Positions 34,585 to 43,258 of a stretch of 64,000 nt of DNA are shown piece by piece. The notes under the pieces were generated by a model that saw nothing but the letters and a program-made list of their open reading frames with translations, did not search any database and was not told where the DNA came from. Numbering within the stretch: position 1 is the stretch's first letter; each line of letters starts with the position of its first letter. This DNA comes from Aggregatilineales bacterium (GTDB taxonomy: Bacteria > Chloroflexota > Anaerolineae > Aggregatilineales > Phototrophicaceae), in assembly GCA_030834905.1 (NCBI GenBank), contig JAUQWZ010000011.1, positions 186,001-250,000 of the forward strand, given 5' to 3'. Position numbers and translations under genes: made by a program.

Positions 34585-35247
34585 CGCGGGCTGGCGGATC
34601 AACCGCAGCACCAGCAGCACCGGCTCGTCGCTGCCGCTGATCGGCGGCTCTGCCACAGCATCGACGGCGAAGCCTGCCAGATGCGCTTCGCGCGCGTAAT
34701 CGTCGCGTGTGTGGGGGTGGTGCTCGACGGCATAAACGCTGCCGTCCGCCGCCGTAAAAGTGCGCTGCGCCCCCCGCAGCACGACCCGCGCGTGGATATC
34801 GCTGATCAATGCCCAGCCGCCCGGTTTGATAATGCGCGCCACCTCGCGGATCGATGGCTGAAGCTTTGGCAGATGTCCCAGCGCCAGCCCGCAGATTACA
34901 CCATCGACCGCGCCCTGTGCCAGCGGAACCGCTTCAGTGGTCGCCAGCGCGCAGTCCAGATGCGCGACAGCCGCCGCGAGCATTGCCGGACTGTTGTCCA
35001 GCCCGATCACGTGCTGCGCGCCCCGTTCCCGCGCCAGAATGCCATATCGCCCGGTTCCACAGGCGAGATCAAGCACCGTCAATCCGTCCGACGGCGGCAG
35101 CAGGCTCAGCATCGTCGTCTGTTCAAGCGCCATCAGCGCGTTGTGGGCATAGGGGGGATAACTCGCCGCCCAGCGCTCGTAAGCGTCCAGCGACGAGAGC
35201 GTGCGCAGCGGACGACGCAGCAGACGTTTCAGGCGGGTTAGCATCAC
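34576..35247 (-). CDS. Class I SAM-dependent methyltransferase
   Basis: A 223-residue methyltransferase with motif I VLDLACGTGRYGILA, motif II IGLDNSPAMLAAA, CGLALGHLPKL and IKPGGWALISDIH. Family Methyltransf_11, similar to UbiE/BioC-type enzymes but with no diagnostic substrate signature. Upstream on the same strand are the palindromic repeats and the AlbA_2-type regulator. Confidence 0.85.
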   Translation of the reverse strand: MMLTRLKRLLRRPLRTLSSLDAYERWAASYPPYAHNALMALEQTTMLSLLPPSDGLTVLDLACGTGRYGILARERGAQHVIGLDNSPAMLAAAVAHLDCALATTEAVPLAQGAVDGVICGLALGHLPKLQPSIREVARIIKPGGWALISDIHARVVLRGAQRTFTAADGSVYAVEHHPHTRDDYAREAHLAGFAVDAVAEPPISGSDEPVLLVLRLIRQPALL

Positions 35248-35290
35248 GATACTGCTCTAATCATGTGGAAAATGCGCCAACAAAAAAATG

Positions 35291-35425
35291 GTAGGGGCGA
35301 GTCGGTGACTCGTCCCATTCTCGCGCGTTCGCATCCGCGCCGAACACTGTAGGGACACGACGGTGTCGTGTCCGCCGACATTTTCCCAATTTACGAAATG
35401 GACACGATAATATCGTGTCCCTACA
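35291..35425. repeat. Three tandem palindromic repeat units
   Basis: Three hairpins occupy most of the 218-bp gap. Unit 1 (35291-35316) is GTAGGGG followed by a 10-bp GAGTC/GACTC stem with a GGT loop. Unit 2 (35348-35373) has a perfect 9-bp stem GGACACGAC/GTCGTGTCC with a GGT loop, preceded by TGTAG. Unit 3 (35400-35425) has a perfect 9-bp stem GGACACGAT/ATCGTGTCC with an AAT loop, followed by CTACA. Units 2 and 3 are inverted copies: 13 bp at 35348-35360 pair perfectly with 35413-35425. These look like dispersed miniature palindromes. Confidence 0.75.
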
Positions 35426-35465
35426 GCAATATCCGTCCTAATGTAATCAACGACACCGGCGTTTC

Positions 35466-36836
35466 CTACTTCAGAATGTAGTACGTGCCCTTCTTGGAAC
35501 CGACCTTCAGCAGGATGCCGCGTTCGACCATGTCGGCGAGGTCGAGGCGCAGCGTCTCGGCGCTGACGCCCTGGCACAGCCCGCGATACTCGCGGTTGGT
35601 GATCGAGCCGTGATCGCGGATGTATTGCAGCGCGCGCGACTGGCGGTGATTGGTGTTCCGCACCCAGTCGGGCACTGCCTGACGCTCGCGGGCGTTATAC
35701 AGCGACACGGCGAAACTGTAGGGGCGCGCGTCGAAGCTCGGCGGCAGATGTCCCGCCTGTTCCATCTCTTCGACCATGCGGTCAATGCCCAGACCCAGTT
35801 CCTCGATATAGCCCCACTGGAACAAGCCGTTGACGATGCGCGGGTTGCGGCTGAAATGCTCGTCAACGATGTTTTCGACGGTGATGAAGCCCGGCAGCCC
35901 GCCCGGCGACAGCACTTCGAGGCGATCCGAGTACATGCGGATCTCGATGCGGCGTCCTCTTAAGCGATAATCGCGGTGACCGATGGCGTTAACGATGGCT
36001 TCGCGAACGGCGAACTGCGGATATTCGGTCTTTTCCTCGCGCTCCAGCCCCTTCACCACGGCGCTGACCGCCATTTCACTCCAGATCAGGTTCCACGATG
36101 CCTCGACCAGACGCGGCAGCGGACCCGTCAGTTCTTCACGGCGCGAATACCCCGCCAGCCCATTTTCGCCGCGCGGCGTCTTACCGACAAACTTGGCGAA
36201 GACAACGCCGCTTTGCGGCAGCCAGTGCTGCGGGTATTCGGCAAACAGCAGGATGCCGCTGACCGTCGGCTTGCCAGTCGTGTCTATCGCGCCAATTTCG
36301 CGCAGCAGATCGTCGATCTTGCCGTTGTAGGGGCGCTTGGTGCGCTCGGCGCGTTTTGCCAGATACTCGTCAATGATCTTCTGGCTGAAGTCGTCTTTTG
36401 TCGCGCCGGGCACAGGCTCGGATTCGTAATCGCCGGTGCTTTTGGCGCTCGCCAGCTTGAGGATTTCCTGACCGCCCAGCGGACGGTTGCTCTTATCACT
36501 CCGAATCAGCACCCGACCATCATTGACGGCGTGAAGCTCGATACTGCGAGGCACGCGCAGGGCATACACTGTACCCTCGTCGGTTTCGACGGGTTCCCAG
36601 CTTCCGGTGACCACGACCGGGCTGGTGAGCGCGTCAGCCTCTTTGAGGATCTTCAGCAGCCTCTCGGATTCGTTCTTGTTTTCGCCGTCGCCGTCTTTCT
36701 TGCTGCTGATCACCAGCGTGCCGCCCTCCGTGTTGGCGAACGCAACCAGCGTCTCGGCAATCGCTTTAGCTTCGGCTTTTTCAATAATTGCTAACCGCGG
36801 CCCGGGACCGCTTTTTAGAAATTCAGGATTCAACAT
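35466..36836 (-). CDS. AlbA_2/Schlafen-type regulator with HATPase_c_4 domain (RecG-like)
   Basis: A 456-residue protein with an N-terminal AlbA_2 (Schlafen AAA_4-like) domain (about 15-130; AFANTEGGTLVISSKKDG and the DGRVLIRSD segment), a central-to-C-terminal GHKL-type ATPase-like domain with QFAVREAIVNAIGHRDYRL and EVLSPGGLPGF, and a C-terminal winged helix (about 400-456). Proteins of this type are annotated as putative transcriptional regulators or RecG-like helicases and often occur in accessory loci; none of their functions is firmly established. The neighbouring gap is full of palindromes. Its ATG start lies 82 bp from the divergent radical SAM gene. Confidence 0.82.
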   Translation of the reverse strand: MLNPEFLKSGPGPRLAIIEKAEAKAIAETLVAFANTEGGTLVISSKKDGDGENKNESERLLKILKEADALTSPVVVTGSWEPVETDEGTVYALRVPRSIELHAVNDGRVLIRSDKSNRPLGGQEILKLASAKSTGDYESEPVPGATKDDFSQKIIDEYLAKRAERTKRPYNGKIDDLLREIGAIDTTGKPTVSGILLFAEYPQHWLPQSGVVFAKFVGKTPRGENGLAGYSRREELTGPLPRLVEASWNLIWSEMAVSAVVKGLEREEKTEYPQFAVREAIVNAIGHRDYRLRGRRIEIRMYSDRLEVLSPGGLPGFITVENIVDEHFSRNPRIVNGLFQWGYIEELGLGIDRMVEEMEQAGHLPPSFDARPYSFAVSLYNARERQAVPDWVRNTNHRQSRALQYIRDHGSITNREYRGLCQGVSAETLRLDLADMVERGILLKVGSKKGTYYILK

Positions 36837-36883
36837 AACCTATGCTTCGGGGTACGCCGACTGATGTTCATTCTAACACGAAT

Positions 36884-36912
36884 TTGGTTGGTTTATATGT
36901 TGTTACTATACT
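36884..36912 (+). promoter_or_regulatory. Promoter of the radical SAM gene, predicted leaderless
   Basis: TTGGTT and TATACT with a 17-bp spacer. The -10 ends 6 nt before the ATG (36919) and there is no Shine-Dalgarno, so the transcript should begin at the A of the start codon. Confidence 0.7.
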
Positions 36913-36918
36913 CTCTTT

Positions 36919-37995
36919 ATGGGAGCCAAACACCTGCTCAATCTACTGGGCGATCAAGTCCGCACGCTGCCAATTCTGGTGCTTTACCTGACCGATGGCT
37001 GTAACAGCCGCTGCGCGACCTGCGATATCTGGCGCAGCCCACGGCGCAACATGCGCCCGAAGCTGATTGACGCGCTGGTTGACCAGGTGCGCCCGCTGGG
37101 GATACGCTGGGTCGTCCTCAGCGGCGGCGAGGCGATGCAGCACCGGCAGTGGTCGAATATCGCCCGGCGCTTTCGTGAAGCGGGGGCGCGGGTGCTGCTG
37201 CTCACCAATGGGCTGCTGGTCAAAAAGCAGGCTGAGGCGGTGATCACCAGCGTGGACGAGCTTATCGTCAGCCTTGACGGCGGAACTGCCGCCACCTACG
37301 ACGCTATTCGCGGGGTGGATGCGTTTGATCTGGTGCTGGATGGCATCCGGGCGGTACGGGCTGCCGGGCTGCCCGTGACCACGCGAACCACCGTTCAGCA
37401 GGCGAACTACCGCGAAATCCCGCTGATTATCGACGCCGCCAAAGCCGCCGACGTGAATCATATCAGCTTCCTGACCGTCGATGTAAGCAATCCGTTTGCC
37501 TTTGGACCACGCTTTACGGCAGATACCGATCTACCGCTGGTGGCGGGCATGGGGTCACCCGCGCCGCCGGAACATGGTCCGCCCGCATCGGCGCTGACCA
37601 GCGAGGATTTGCCCGAACTCAGGCGCGTGCTGGATGAAGTCGAAACCCGCTTCACCGACGATTTCGCCAGCGGAAGAATGGCAGAATCGCCCGAAAAGCT
37701 GCGGCGTATGGTCGATTACTTCGGCGCGATTCTCGGACAGGCGGACTATCCGCCGGTGCGCTGCAATGCCCCGCACATTTCCACCGTCATTGAGGTCGAT
37801 GGCAAGCTGCGCCCCTGCTATTTCCTGCCGTCGTTCGGCAGGGTGAATCCTGCCAATCAGGCGAGCCTTCGTGATACAATAAACAATCATGACGCGGTTG
37901 CGCTTCGCCGCGCCTATCGCAGCGGTGAGCGCGCGGAGTGCGAGCGCTGTGTCTGCCCGCTGCACAAAGGACACCGCGCCTTACTCAGTTTGTAG
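36919..37995 (+). CDS. Radical SAM protein with SPASM-like C-terminus
   Basis: A 358-residue protein with the 4Fe-4S motif CNSRCATC (C28, C32, C35), the GGE motif VVLSGGEAM, and a C-terminal Cys-rich part (VRCNAPHIS, LRPCYFLP, CERCVCPLHK), as in SPASM/twitch radical SAM enzymes with an extra cluster. Family members modify peptides, cofactors or lipids; no peptide precursor or partner is visible next to it, so the substrate is unknown. The 3' neighbour is a membrane protein 7 bp away. Confidence 0.85.
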   Translation: MGAKHLLNLLGDQVRTLPILVLYLTDGCNSRCATCDIWRSPRRNMRPKLIDALVDQVRPLGIRWVVLSGGEAMQHRQWSNIARRFREAGARVLLLTNGLLVKKQAEAVITSVDELIVSLDGGTAATYDAIRGVDAFDLVLDGIRAVRAAGLPVTTRTTVQQANYREIPLIIDAAKAADVNHISFLTVDVSNPFAFGPRFTADTDLPLVAGMGSPAPPEHGPPASALTSEDLPELRRVLDEVETRFTDDFASGRMAESPEKLRRMVDYFGAILGQADYPPVRCNAPHISTVIEVDGKLRPCYFLPSFGRVNPANQASLRDTINNHDAVALRRAYRSGERAECERCVCPLHKGHRALLSL

Positions 37996-38002
37996 GTTCC
38001 GT

Positions 38003-38548
38003 ATGACATTCGTTGCCCTTACCGGCGGGGTGCTGTTGATCAGCGTCTTTTTCCTCGGTCGTCTTGCCCTCATCCTGACGGGCGTACTGAAAGATCCTGT
38101 ACTGCGCGTTTCCCAGCGCTACTCCATCGGCGACGACCTCTATTATCCGCTGCCCTGGCTGCTGCTGTGGTTCGGCGTGTTCCTGTTTTCGGGCGGGCTG
38201 CTGCTGACGATTGCGCGGGTGCCGTTTCCGGTGTATCTGCTGGGCATCCTGCTGATCCTGCTGTCGTATGCGGTTTACGACCGCCCGAAATTAGCCAAAG
38301 ACTTCCCCACCATCCTGCTGTCGCACCCGCGCTGGTACGCTGAATTACGCACCCGCACCACCCGCGAGGAACGGCGGCGAATCGCCTACATGTGGCTGTG
38401 GCTGCCGCGCGGTCTGCGGCTGTACTACAACAGCCACGATCCGGCGTTTAACCAGTGGGCGGATCTGATCATCCTCAGCACGACTCTGCAAACGGTGGAT
38501 GATGGGGTGAATAAAGACAATTATATTGGCGGCTTTTACAGCCCCTAA
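38003..38548 (+). CDS. Uncharacterised membrane protein
   Basis: A 181-residue protein with three hydrophobic segments (about 3-22, 48-66, 72-92) and a basic then polar C-terminal half (TREERRRIAYMWLWLPRGL). The frame is open from 37889, but that part overlaps the radical SAM gene; ATG 38003, 7 bp after its stop, is the likely start. Probably in the same transcript. No family recognised. Confidence 0.65.
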   Translation: MTFVALTGGVLLISVFFLGRLALILTGVLKDPVLRVSQRYSIGDDLYYPLPWLLLWFGVFLFSGGLLLTIARVPFPVYLLGILLILLSYAVYDRPKLAKDFPTILLSHPRWYAELRTRTTREERRRIAYMWLWLPRGLRLYYNSHDPAFNQWADLIILSTTLQTVDDGVNKDNYIGGFYSP

Positions 38549-38574
38549 CCGCGTTGGCGTAACGTCCTTTCGCC

Positions 38575-39399
38575 TTATTCCAATCTCCCCGCAGTCCAGC
38601 GCGCGCCGGTCACATGAGCATCCTGCACGCCGGTAAGCTGGCGCAGCATCAGACGAAACGCCGCCGGATCGCCGCTGGTGAAGTAGACGTTTCGCGGCGC
38701 GATGGCGTGGTCGGCTGGCAAAATCTGTGGCGGCAGCACGCGCGCTGCCTGCCGGGCAACTGCCACACTCGGATCGATCAGCGTCACGCCCGCCAGCGCC
38801 CGGATAGCATCCGCCAGAAACGGGAAGTGCGTACATGCCAGCACGATCTGGTCAGCGTTCGCGTCCAGCATCGGCTGAAGATAGCCCTGTATGATTGGCT
38901 GGCTTTCGGGGGCATCGCCCCTGCCCTGCTCGACCAGCGTCACCAGTTCCGGCGCGACCTGGGTGATCACCCGCGCGCGGCTGGCATAGCGCTCCAGCAC
39001 CCGGCGGTACAGATCGCCGTTCGCCGTCGCCTGGGTCGTCAGCACGCCGATCACGCCGGTCTGGGTGGCTTCGGCGGCGGGCTTGACGGCGGGTTCCATG
39101 CCAACAAATGGCACCTCCGGGTGCCGCGCTCGCAGATCGTGCAGGCTGGCGGCGCTGGCGGCATTACAGGCGATGACGATGACTGACGCGCCCTGTCGAA
39201 TCAAAAAATCCGCAATCGCGTCAACAAAGCGGCGGATTTCGCCGGCGGGTCTGGGTCCGTAGGGCAAATGCCCCTGGTCAGCGAAATAGATGGTGGGAAT
39301 ATCCGGCAGCAGGCGGTGAATTTCGCGCAGGACGGACAGACCACCGACGCCCGAATCGAGGACGCCGACAGCGCCGGTTGTCTTAGGCGGTTGGCTCAC
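38575..39399 (-). CDS. murI: Glutamate racemase
   Basis: An Asp/Glu racemase with GVLDSGVGGLSVLREIH at the N-terminus, the first catalytic Cys in VIACNAASAASL and the second in IVLACTHFPFL. It makes D-glutamate for peptidoglycan. The frame opens at a TTG (39432), but GTG 39399 (about 274 residues) places the first motif at the position usual for MurI; this start lies inside the end of the amidotransferase gene (17-bp overlap), implying co-translation. Confidence 0.93.
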   Translation of the reverse strand: MSQPPKTTGAVGVLDSGVGGLSVLREIHRLLPDIPTIYFADQGHLPYGPRPAGEIRRFVDAIADFLIRQGASVIVIACNAASAASLHDLRARHPEVPFVGMEPAVKPAAEATQTGVIGVLTTQATANGDLYRRVLERYASRARVITQVAPELVTLVEQGRGDAPESQPIIQGYLQPMLDANADQIVLACTHFPFLADAIRALAGVTLIDPSVAVARQAARVLPPQILPADHAIAPRNVYFTSGDPAAFRLMLRQLTGVQDAHVTGARWTAGRLE

Positions 39400-40126
39400 G
39401 GTTGGCGCTGCGCTCGCGCGCCGCCTGCACAAAAGCGGTGAACAGGCGCATCATCGCCTCGTCACCTTCGTACAGGTCTTCGGGATGCCACTGAACGCTC
39501 ATCACAAAATGATGATCGGGCGATTCCAGCGCTTCCACCACGCCGTCGGGCGCGTGTGCCGTCACCTGAACGCCCGGCGCGGGCTGCTCGACCGACTGGT
39601 GATGCAGGCTGTTGACCGCAATCCGGGTCGTCCCCAGAATCCGGGCAAGGCGGCTGTGCCCATCGATGGTGATTTCGTGGATACGGGTCGAGCGCGGCAG
39701 ATCGGGCGGGATATCGTGCGACAGCGGCGATTTCACCTCTGACGGAATATCCTGCACCAGCGTCCCGCCGAGCGCTACATTGAGCACCTGCATTCCCCGG
39801 CAGATGCCAAAGACCGGCAGATCATCCTGCACCGCCCAGCGCGTGACCGTTAGCTCCAGCAGGTCGCGCCGGTCGTCAATTTCAATCGTCTGGGGATGTC
39901 GTTCCGCGCCGTAATAGATCGGGTCGAGATCGGGTCCGCCGGGAAGCAGCACCGCGTCAAGACGCTCGTAGAGCGCGCGCAGGGTGACTTCATCGAGTCC
40001 AGTAGGAATGAAAACGGGCAAGCCGCCTGCCCGCGCTATCGCCTGTGCATTCGGCGCATAGACGCGGTTGTACAGCTTGCCATTCTGGACGGAATCGGCG
40101 GACGTGATTCCGATCAGCGGGTGCAA
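39383..40126 (-). CDS. Class I glutamine amidotransferase-like hydrolase (gamma-Glu-GABA hydrolase family)
   Basis: A 247-residue protein of the Peptidase_C26/PuuD family: PLIGITSA at the N-terminus, LLPGGPDLDP, the nucleophile elbow FGICRGMQVLN (C109) and the His-Glu pair in SVQWHPED. Such enzymes hydrolyse gamma-glutamyl amide bonds. It overlaps the glutamate racemase gene, which suggests that glutamate release and racemisation might be linked (inference). It follows the L19 gene by 3 bp on the same strand. Confidence 0.87.
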   Translation of the reverse strand: MHPLIGITSADSVQNGKLYNRVYAPNAQAIARAGGLPVFIPTGLDEVTLRALYERLDAVLLPGGPDLDPIYYGAERHPQTIEIDDRRDLLELTVTRWAVQDDLPVFGICRGMQVLNVALGGTLVQDIPSEVKSPLSHDIPPDLPRSTRIHEITIDGHSRLARILGTTRIAVNSLHHQSVEQPAPGVQVTAHAPDGVVEALESPDHHFVMSVQWHPEDLYEGDEAMMRLFTAFVQAARERSANREPTA

Positions 40127-40129
40127 GAT

Positions 40130-40471
40130 TTAACGCCGTTCCTTCAGGCGGGCAGCCCTGCCCCGAACGTTGCGCAGGTAATAGAGCTGGGCGCGGCGTA
40201 CCTTCGCGCGACGCATGACTTCGATCTTGTCGATGCGCGGGCTGCGAAACAGGAAAGTGCGCTCCACGCCAACGCCGTGTGAGGCAATCCGGCGGACGGT
40301 GAAGGTCTTCTCGTTGTTGCCGCCGCGCAGCCGCAGGACTACGCCCTGGAAAACCTGAATACGCTCGCGGTCGCCTTCGACGACCTTGATGTGAACCTTC
40401 AGGGTATCACCAGGTCCGAATTCCGGGAAAGTGGGATCGGCAGCCTGAAGGGCTTGGATCAATTCATGCAT
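40130..40471 (-). CDS. rplS: 50S ribosomal protein L19
   Basis: A 113-residue protein with the L19 signature: [50 protein letters not shown] and the basic end with [20 protein letters not shown]. The frame is open to 40498, but ATG 40471 with GAGG upstream gives the family length. It is not beside trmD or rpsP as in many bacteria. Confidence 0.95.
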   Translation of the reverse strand: MHELIQALQAADPTFPEFGPGDTLKVHIKVVEGDRERIQVFQGVVLRLRGGNNEKTFTVRRIASHGVGVERTFLFRSPRIDKIEVMRRAKVRRAQLYYLRNVRGRAARLKERR

Positions 40472-40578
40472 AATGCTCAATCCTCGTGAAAAAAGCACAC
40501 CTTCAGGCGCGCTTGTTTTTCCAGCAAAGCAGTTATCGGATTATAGCATGAGCGAGAAGGCGTATTCAAGGGCGGTGA

Positions 40579-41109
40579 TTAGACTCCCACCCGCCGCGCG
40601 ACCAGCAGCAGCCCGGCAGTGCTCTTGCCATCAATGATGTCACCCTGCTCAATCATCTTCAGGGCTTGCGTCAGCGGCACGCGCTCCACCTCGATGAATT
40701 CGTCGGCGTCCATTGCCAGACGCGAGTCGCGCAGGTCGGTCGCCAGAAACAGGTGAATGAACTCGGTCGTATAGCCGGGCGCGGCGTAGATACCGCCGAT
40801 CTTTTCGAGGCTGTCCGCGCGGTAGCCGGTTTCTTCCTGAAGCTCGCGGTCGGCGCACAGTTCCGGCTGCTCGTCCGGCTTGAGCGTGCCAGCGGGAATT
40901 TCGAGCATGATACGTTCGGCGGCGATCCGGTACTGGCGCACCAGCAGCACCTGCTGGTCGGCGTCCAGCGCCACGACCGCCACCGCGCCGGGATGCCGGA
41001 TCACCTCGCGCTTGCCCGGCTTGCCGTCGGGAAGCTCCACGTCCAGCAGCGACAGATGAACCACGCGCCCCCGGTAAATTTCTTCCGAATGGACTACTTT
41101 TTCTTCCAC
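40579..41109 (-). CDS. Nudix hydrolase (ADP-ribose pyrophosphatase-like)
   Basis: About 176 residues. The Nudix box is complete: G-x5-E-x7-R-E-L-Q-E-E-T-G-Y, in an ADP-ribose/NDP-sugar pyrophosphatase context (RHPGAVAVVALD, LVRQYRIAAERIMLEIPAGTL, and IYAAPGYTTEFIHLFLA). It hydrolyses nucleoside diphosphate-linked compounds. The frame opens at GTG 41139, but that start would sit in the T-tract of the upstream gene's terminator; GTG 41109, with GGCGGAG about 8 bp upstream, is more likely. Confidence 0.88.
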   Translation of the reverse strand: MEEKVVHSEEIYRGRVVHLSLLDVELPDGKPGKREVIRHPGAVAVVALDADQQVLLVRQYRIAAERIMLEIPAGTLKPDEQPELCADRELQEETGYRADSLEKIGGIYAAPGYTTEFIHLFLATDLRDSRLAMDADEFIEVERVPLTQALKMIEQGDIIDGKSTAGLLLVARRVGV

Positions 41110-41130
41110 AGGCTTTGCTCCGCCATGCTC

Positions 41131-41164
41131 AAAAAACACAAACGGGGCGGTTGTCGCCGCCCCG
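41131..41164 (-). terminator. Rho-independent terminator of the LysM lipoprotein gene
   Basis: Minus strand 8-bp stem CGGGGCGG/CCGCCCCG with a 6-nt loop, followed by GTTTGTGTTTTTT. It lies 25 bp after the LysM gene stop, and the T-tract overlaps the longest possible 5' end of the Nudix gene. Confidence 0.75.
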
Positions 41165-41188
41165 CGTTAGTGTACTGCCAGCCACCCA

Positions 41189-42067
41189 CTAGGGGATGGT
41201 AATCTGCTGACCGATCAGGATCAGGTTGATGTTGGCGATGCCGTTGCGCGCCGCCAGCGCATGAACCGTCACGCCGTATTGCAGGGAAATCTCGAACAGC
41301 GTCTCGCCCTGCTGAACGGTGTGTACTACGCCGCTGCTGCCCGAAGACGAGCCGCCGTCAACCGGCGGTATGCTCGTGCCGCAGCCGGGGATAGTGATCT
41401 GCTGACCGACAAAAATCATTGCCGGATTGACAATACTGTTTGCCGCCGCCAGCACATCGACCGTCGTGTTGTATTGGAGCGAAATACGGAACAGGTTCTG
41501 TCCGGCGACGACCGTATGCACGCAGCTTCCGCTTGGAGCCGGAGTCGCGCCCTGCACTGTGGCGCTCGGCAGCGGCGCGATGGTCGCGCCCGGCATTTGC
41601 GTAGGCTGCCCGCCCGCCGCCAGAGTCGCCTGCTCAACGATATGAGTCGCCGTCAGCGCCAGCGGATCAATTGTCTCTGCCTGAAATGGCTGCAAATCCT
41701 GAGGCTGTTCCACCGGCGCTTGTCCCTGCTGCGCCATCGCGGTAGCCGTAGCGATCAGGTCGTCAATTTCACCCTGCTGATCAGGCAGCATCGCCACCGA
41801 CGTACCCTGAAGCAGCGCCAGCGGATCGGGCGTGTCGCTGGCAATCGGCAGGATACCTTCCAGCGTCGCGATGCCAGTTCGGATGCCTTCGGTGGGCGTA
41901 GCGGTTGGGATCGGCGTTTCAGTTGGAATCGGCGTGAACGTTGGCATCGACTGTGCCGCATTCGTCGCTTCCAGATTAGCGCCCGCGGGCTGATAGCAGC
42001 CTGCCGCGAACAGAAGCGCGATCAGACAGCCAGCGAACCAGTAGCGGCGAGTCCAGTGTGATTGCAT
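41189..42067 (-). CDS. LysM-domain lipoprotein
   Basis: A 292-residue protein with a lipoprotein signal peptide (WFAGCLIALLFAAGC; lipobox LFAAGC, lipid-modified Cys about residue 24), a Thr-Pro spacer (TPIPTETPIPTATPT), a low-complexity middle, and two C-terminal LysM repeats (VVAGQNLFRISLQYNTTVDV and VQQGETLFEISLQYGVTVHA, each ending with G-Q-Q-I-T-I-P). LysM binds N-acetylglucosamine in peptidoglycan, so it anchors to both membrane and wall. Single gene with a terminator. Confidence 0.92.
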   Translation of the reverse strand: MQSHWTRRYWFAGCLIALLFAAGCYQPAGANLEATNAAQSMPTFTPIPTETPIPTATPTEGIRTGIATLEGILPIASDTPDPLALLQGTSVAMLPDQQGEIDDLIATATAMAQQGQAPVEQPQDLQPFQAETIDPLALTATHIVEQATLAAGGQPTQMPGATIAPLPSATVQGATPAPSGSCVHTVVAGQNLFRISLQYNTTVDVLAAANSIVNPAMIFVGQQITIPGCGTSIPPVDGGSSSGSSGVVHTVQQGETLFEISLQYGVTVHALAARNGIANINLILIGQQITIP

Positions 42068-42142
42068 CCAGGGACCTCCCAGGCGAGCGCGTTTTACTCA
42101 ATAATACTGATTATACTTGAGAACATCCAAACCACAACGCAG

Positions 42143-43258
42143 TTACTGGCTGTCCATCACGCCATGGCGAATGGGCAGGCGTACACAGGCGCGCGTTCCC
42201 TGGTCGGGAACGCTTTGCAGCGTGAATTCACCGGTGTGTAATTCCACCAACCGCTTGCACAGCACCAGCCCCAAACCCGATCCCTGCTGTTCGTACAGGC
42301 GGCGCTCAAACTGCATGTAAGCGCCGATATTGGCGATCTGTTCGGGCGTCATGCCGCGCCCCTGGTCGCTGACACATATCAGATAGTGACCATTGTCAAT
42401 CTCGCCGGTCACGTTGATCGGCGTGCCAGCATCAGAGAACTTGGCGGCGTTATCCACCAGCTCCTCGACGATCTTTTTGAGGTATTCCTCACTGATACCG
42501 ATAGCTTCAACATCCTCAAGCGCGAAGCTCAGATCTTCAGCCCGTTCGATGATCTGCGCCTTGCTGCGCGCGTGGTTTTCAATCGACATCGTCGGGTAAA
42601 TGAGAAACCCATGCTGAAGCGCCTCGCGTTTGGCAGGATCGTTGACCAGCAGTTCTGTTTGCGCGTAGGTGAGGAAGTTTTCGATCAGGCGGTAAAGGCG
42701 CATCCCGGCAGAATTGATGTGCCGCGCCATATCGCTGATGCGGACGCCGTCCATCAACGAAGCATCGGTCATCAGCAGATCGGAAAAGCCCAGGATTACG
42801 TTCAGCGGCGTGCGCAGTTCGTGCGGCAGCGCCAGAATAATGTTGCCGCGCAGGTCTTCCATTCGTCGCTCGGTGACCCGGTCGAATTGGGCGCGTTTTT
42901 CCAGGCGCGTATTGACGGTTGCCAGAAGCTCGGCTGCCATGAACGGCTTGGTCAGGTAATCGTCCGCGCCCAGTTCCATGCCGTAGCGAGAGTCCGAGCG
43001 CTCGGTGCGGGCAGTGAGGAAGATGAACGGGACGGTGGCGAGATCGGCGTCTTTTCGAAGTTCATCCAGCACGCCAAAGCCATCCATGCCCGGCATCATG
43101 ATGTCGCAGATGATCAGATCGGGCAGGAACTCGCGGGCGCGCTGAACACCGACGATTCCGTTTTCAGCGCCGGTGGTTTTATAACCCTCAAAGCCCAGCA
43201 TCTCAATAATGTCTTTCCTCAGCGACTGGTTGTCTTCAATAACTAATATTCTCTTCAT
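42143..43258 (-). CDS. Receiver-histidine kinase (REC-HisKA-HATPase)
   Basis: A 371-residue protein with an N-terminal receiver (ILVIEDNQSL; phosphoacceptor in LIICDIMMPG; switch FIFLTAR; Lys in DDYLTKPF) followed directly by HisKA (ILALPHELRTPLNVILGF, phospho-His) and HATPase_c (VDNAAKFSD, GRGMTPEQIAN, GSGLGLVLCKRLVELH). The receiver precedes the kinase, the reverse of the common hybrid order, so it may be activated by another kinase. The gene overlaps the start of nothing downstream; its ATG overlaps the stop of the large kinase gene (43255-46131) by 4 bp, so the two are coupled partners. Confidence 0.9.
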   Translation of the reverse strand: MKRILVIEDNQSLRKDIIEMLGFEGYKTTGAENGIVGVQRAREFLPDLIICDIMMPGMDGFGVLDELRKDADLATVPFIFLTARTERSDSRYGMELGADDYLTKPFMAAELLATVNTRLEKRAQFDRVTERRMEDLRGNIILALPHELRTPLNVILGFSDLLMTDASLMDGVRISDMARHINSAGMRLYRLIENFLTYAQTELLVNDPAKREALQHGFLIYPTMSIENHARSKAQIIERAEDLSFALEDVEAIGISEEYLKKIVEELVDNAAKFSDAGTPINVTGEIDNGHYLICVSDQGRGMTPEQIANIGAYMQFERRLYEQQGSGLGLVLCKRLVELHTGEFTLQSVPDQGTRACVRLPIRHGVMDSQ

